From NCBI RefSeq assembly GCF_037200945.1, contig NZ_JBBCGP010000001.1:372001-436000 (forward strand): 64,000 nucleotides of DNA, in the 5' to 3' direction. Positions 62,986 through 64,000 of the stretch are shown piece after piece. The number at the start of each line of letters is the position of its first letter. The stretch's first letter is position 1. A program made the translations under genes and the position numbers. The notes under the pieces are model-generated. The model saw only the letters and a list, made by a program, of their open reading frames with translations. It was not told the origin of the DNA and ran no database searches. This DNA is from Methylovirgula sp. (GTDB taxonomy: Bacteria > Pseudomonadota > Alphaproteobacteria > Rhizobiales > Beijerinckiaceae).

Positions 62986-63034
62986 TGGCGCGCCCAAGGG
63001 GAATCGAACCCCTGTTTTTGCCGTGAAAGGGCAA
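62986..63034 (-). tRNA. 3' fragment of tRNA-Glu(TTC), probable attachment-site remnant
   Basis: From the 3' CCA backwards: acceptor half TGGGCGC, complete T-arm with TTCGATT, variable loop, and anticodon arm TTGCC-CTTTCAC-GGCAA (anticodon TTC). The D-arm and 5' acceptor half are absent; the sequence diverges directly after the anticodon stem. This is what the outer end of an element integrated at a tRNA-Glu looks like. The intact tRNA should lie to the right, outside the window. Confidence 0.8.
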
Positions 63035-63043
63035 AATTCGCGG

Positions 63044-64000
63044 TCATCTCGAACTGCAGCCCTGCCGTTCTCTGCCCTGTTGCCCAATAAATCCAATTGT
63101 CCGATGGAACTTCAAGTCCGCAAGCGAGACTTCCTCCGCCCGAACGATATCCGACATAACCAAGTCCCGGCGACCCTCCGCAGCGGCATGTGCGAACGCC
63201 AAATCAAGCAGACGGCTGATACGGCGCGGATTAAATCCCGTGAGTCGCGCGCGGACATCTAGCGTAAGTTCGGGCTCAAAAACGTTGCCATAACGCACGT
63301 TGGCGAGGGTGTAGATGTTGTCGATAATCGCCGCGAGATCTTGAGGAGATGGATCGGGAACGTTGAGGACAAGAAATCGGTCGACGATCGAGGGCGCGAG
63401 ATCGGAAATGTCGTTGGCCGAGGCGATCCAGATGATTCTCTCGGCGCGCAGTGGGAACTCGAGATAATCGTCAACAAAACTTTGGGCGTTTTCTTCTTCG
63501 AGCAGCGTGTGAAAGACGTCGTGCGGATTTTCGTAGGAGTTTATCCGCACTGGCTTGTCGAATTCGTCGAGCAGAATAATGGGGCTCGCCGTCCGGCTTT
63601 CGAGAAGCGCCGCCGCAATCCGGCCCATTTTTGCGCCCTTCCAGGATGAATTCATGCCGCGCAGCCGAAAACTATCGATGATGTTGACGGCAATTTCGAC
63701 AATATCGGTCTCGAGCGCGCGGGCCAGTTGCTTACTCATGTAGGTCTTACCGATTCCCGGCGCGCCGACGAGCAAGATCGGGGGCAGCCGCAACGAGGTT
63801 GCCGTCACTTCGGACAGAAGCACGGCTCGGGCGATCAGTTCCGTCACATCGGAGAAATGCGGCGCCGATGGCACGGATCCGCCCCGCCATGGCGGTGCTA
63901 CCGAAGAGAAGTGGACGTTTGGGTCCGCGCGGATCAGCCAGTATCTGCCGCAGAACTCTGACGCGAAGAGTGTCTTCAGAGGGGAGACTCTCCGCTCGTT
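63044..64000 (-). CDS. Lon-like AAA+ ATPase, 5' end beyond the window
   Basis: At least 318 residues; the frame stays open to the window edge (FCGRYWLIRADPNVHFS upstream of the first internal GTG), so the start is not visible. Walker A is LLVGAPGIGKTYMSK, Walker B IILLDEFDK, then WIASANDISDLAPSIVDRF with the sensor Asn and Arg finger, and the lid NPRRISRLLDLAFAHAA. It resembles the ATPase half of Lon without a protease domain here. The stop is 10 bases from the tRNA fragment, so it is the outermost gene of the presumed element. The dead copy at 21530-22190 has the same motif order. Confidence 0.85.
   Translation of the reverse strand, partial: NERRVSPLKTLFASEFCGRYWLIRADPNVHFSSVAPPWRGGSVPSAPHFSDVTELIARAVLLSEVTATSLRLPPILLVGAPGIGKTYMSKQLARALETDIVEIAVNIIDSFRLRGMNSSWKGAKMGRIAAALLESRTASPIILLDEFDKPVRINSYENPHDVFHTLLEEENAQSFVDDYLEFPLRAERIIWIASANDISDLAPSIVDRFLVLNVPDPSPQDLAAIIDNIYTLANVRYGNVFEPELTLDVRARLTGFNPRRISRLLDLAFAHAAAEGRRDLVMSDIVRAEEVSLADLKFHRTIGFIGQQGRERQGCSSR

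Noticed and set aside
62781..63026. 81-codon frame ending in ARPRGIEPLFLP
   Set aside because: The C-terminal phrase is only translation through the tRNA-Glu fragment, the same artefact as at the end of the integrase. The rest lacks coding character.

Overview
The window looks like a chromosomal stretch of an alphaproteobacterium of the order Hyphomicrobiales (Rhizobiales). Evidence is the CtrA/ChpT/SciP cell-cycle set, a DUF1134 (EipA-type) envelope protein, a PmtA-like methyltransferase, GANTC sites in the ctrA and sciP promoter regions and many small proteins typical of that order. I cannot fix the genus; a Beijerinckiaceae-like methylotroph relative is a guess.

Layout. 1-7 kb: end of a BtuB-like TonB receptor with a membrane-protein partner, acetoacetate decarboxylase, a cytochrome P460-type protein, a class 3 lipase and a DUF4239 membrane protein. 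7.3-8.9 kb: an IS5-type insertion sequence (IS-A). 8.9-12.6 kb: a 1212-residue autotransporter. 13.2-19 kb: a metabolic block in which a nitroreductase and a two-subunit molybdenum hydroxylase each carry a disabling lesion, then an SDR dehydrogenase and a flavoprotein dehydrogenase. 19.5-31.5 kb: an accessory region with a decayed AAA+ ATPase, a TIR-like (CAP12/PF10137) defence-type protein, IS-B, small unknown genes, and an integrative element ending at tRNA-Glu(CTC) whose integrase is split by an IS3 copy (IS-C).

31.6-47.9 kb is stable core. It holds a membrane coiled-coil protein, EipA, CysQ, then chpT, cheA-cheW-cheY-cheB-cheR facing ctrA, fliJ, a flippase-like membrane protein, sciP, mnmA, a methyltransferase and lactate permease. 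Phosphotransfer, transcriptional control (CtrA), its inhibitor (SciP) and a flagellar gene sit together, and likely CtrA and CcrM sites lie between them. 48-54 kb is accessory again. A second copy of the control module of the tRNA-Glu element lies beside tRNA-Met, followed by small secreted or membrane proteins, cspA, and IS-D, which has cut a second DUF4239 gene.

53.9-62.8 kb is the most unusual part. A giant TPR / GT9-like glycosyltransferase / TPR / sulfotransferase fusion is divergent from a 1611-residue autotransporter whose passenger is a long array of FSGGISNSGTIS-like repeats. A plausible reading is an enzyme and surface-substrate pair. The window ends inside what looks like another integrated element: a 3' fragment of tRNA-Glu(TTC) followed by an AAA+ ATPase gene that runs off the edge.
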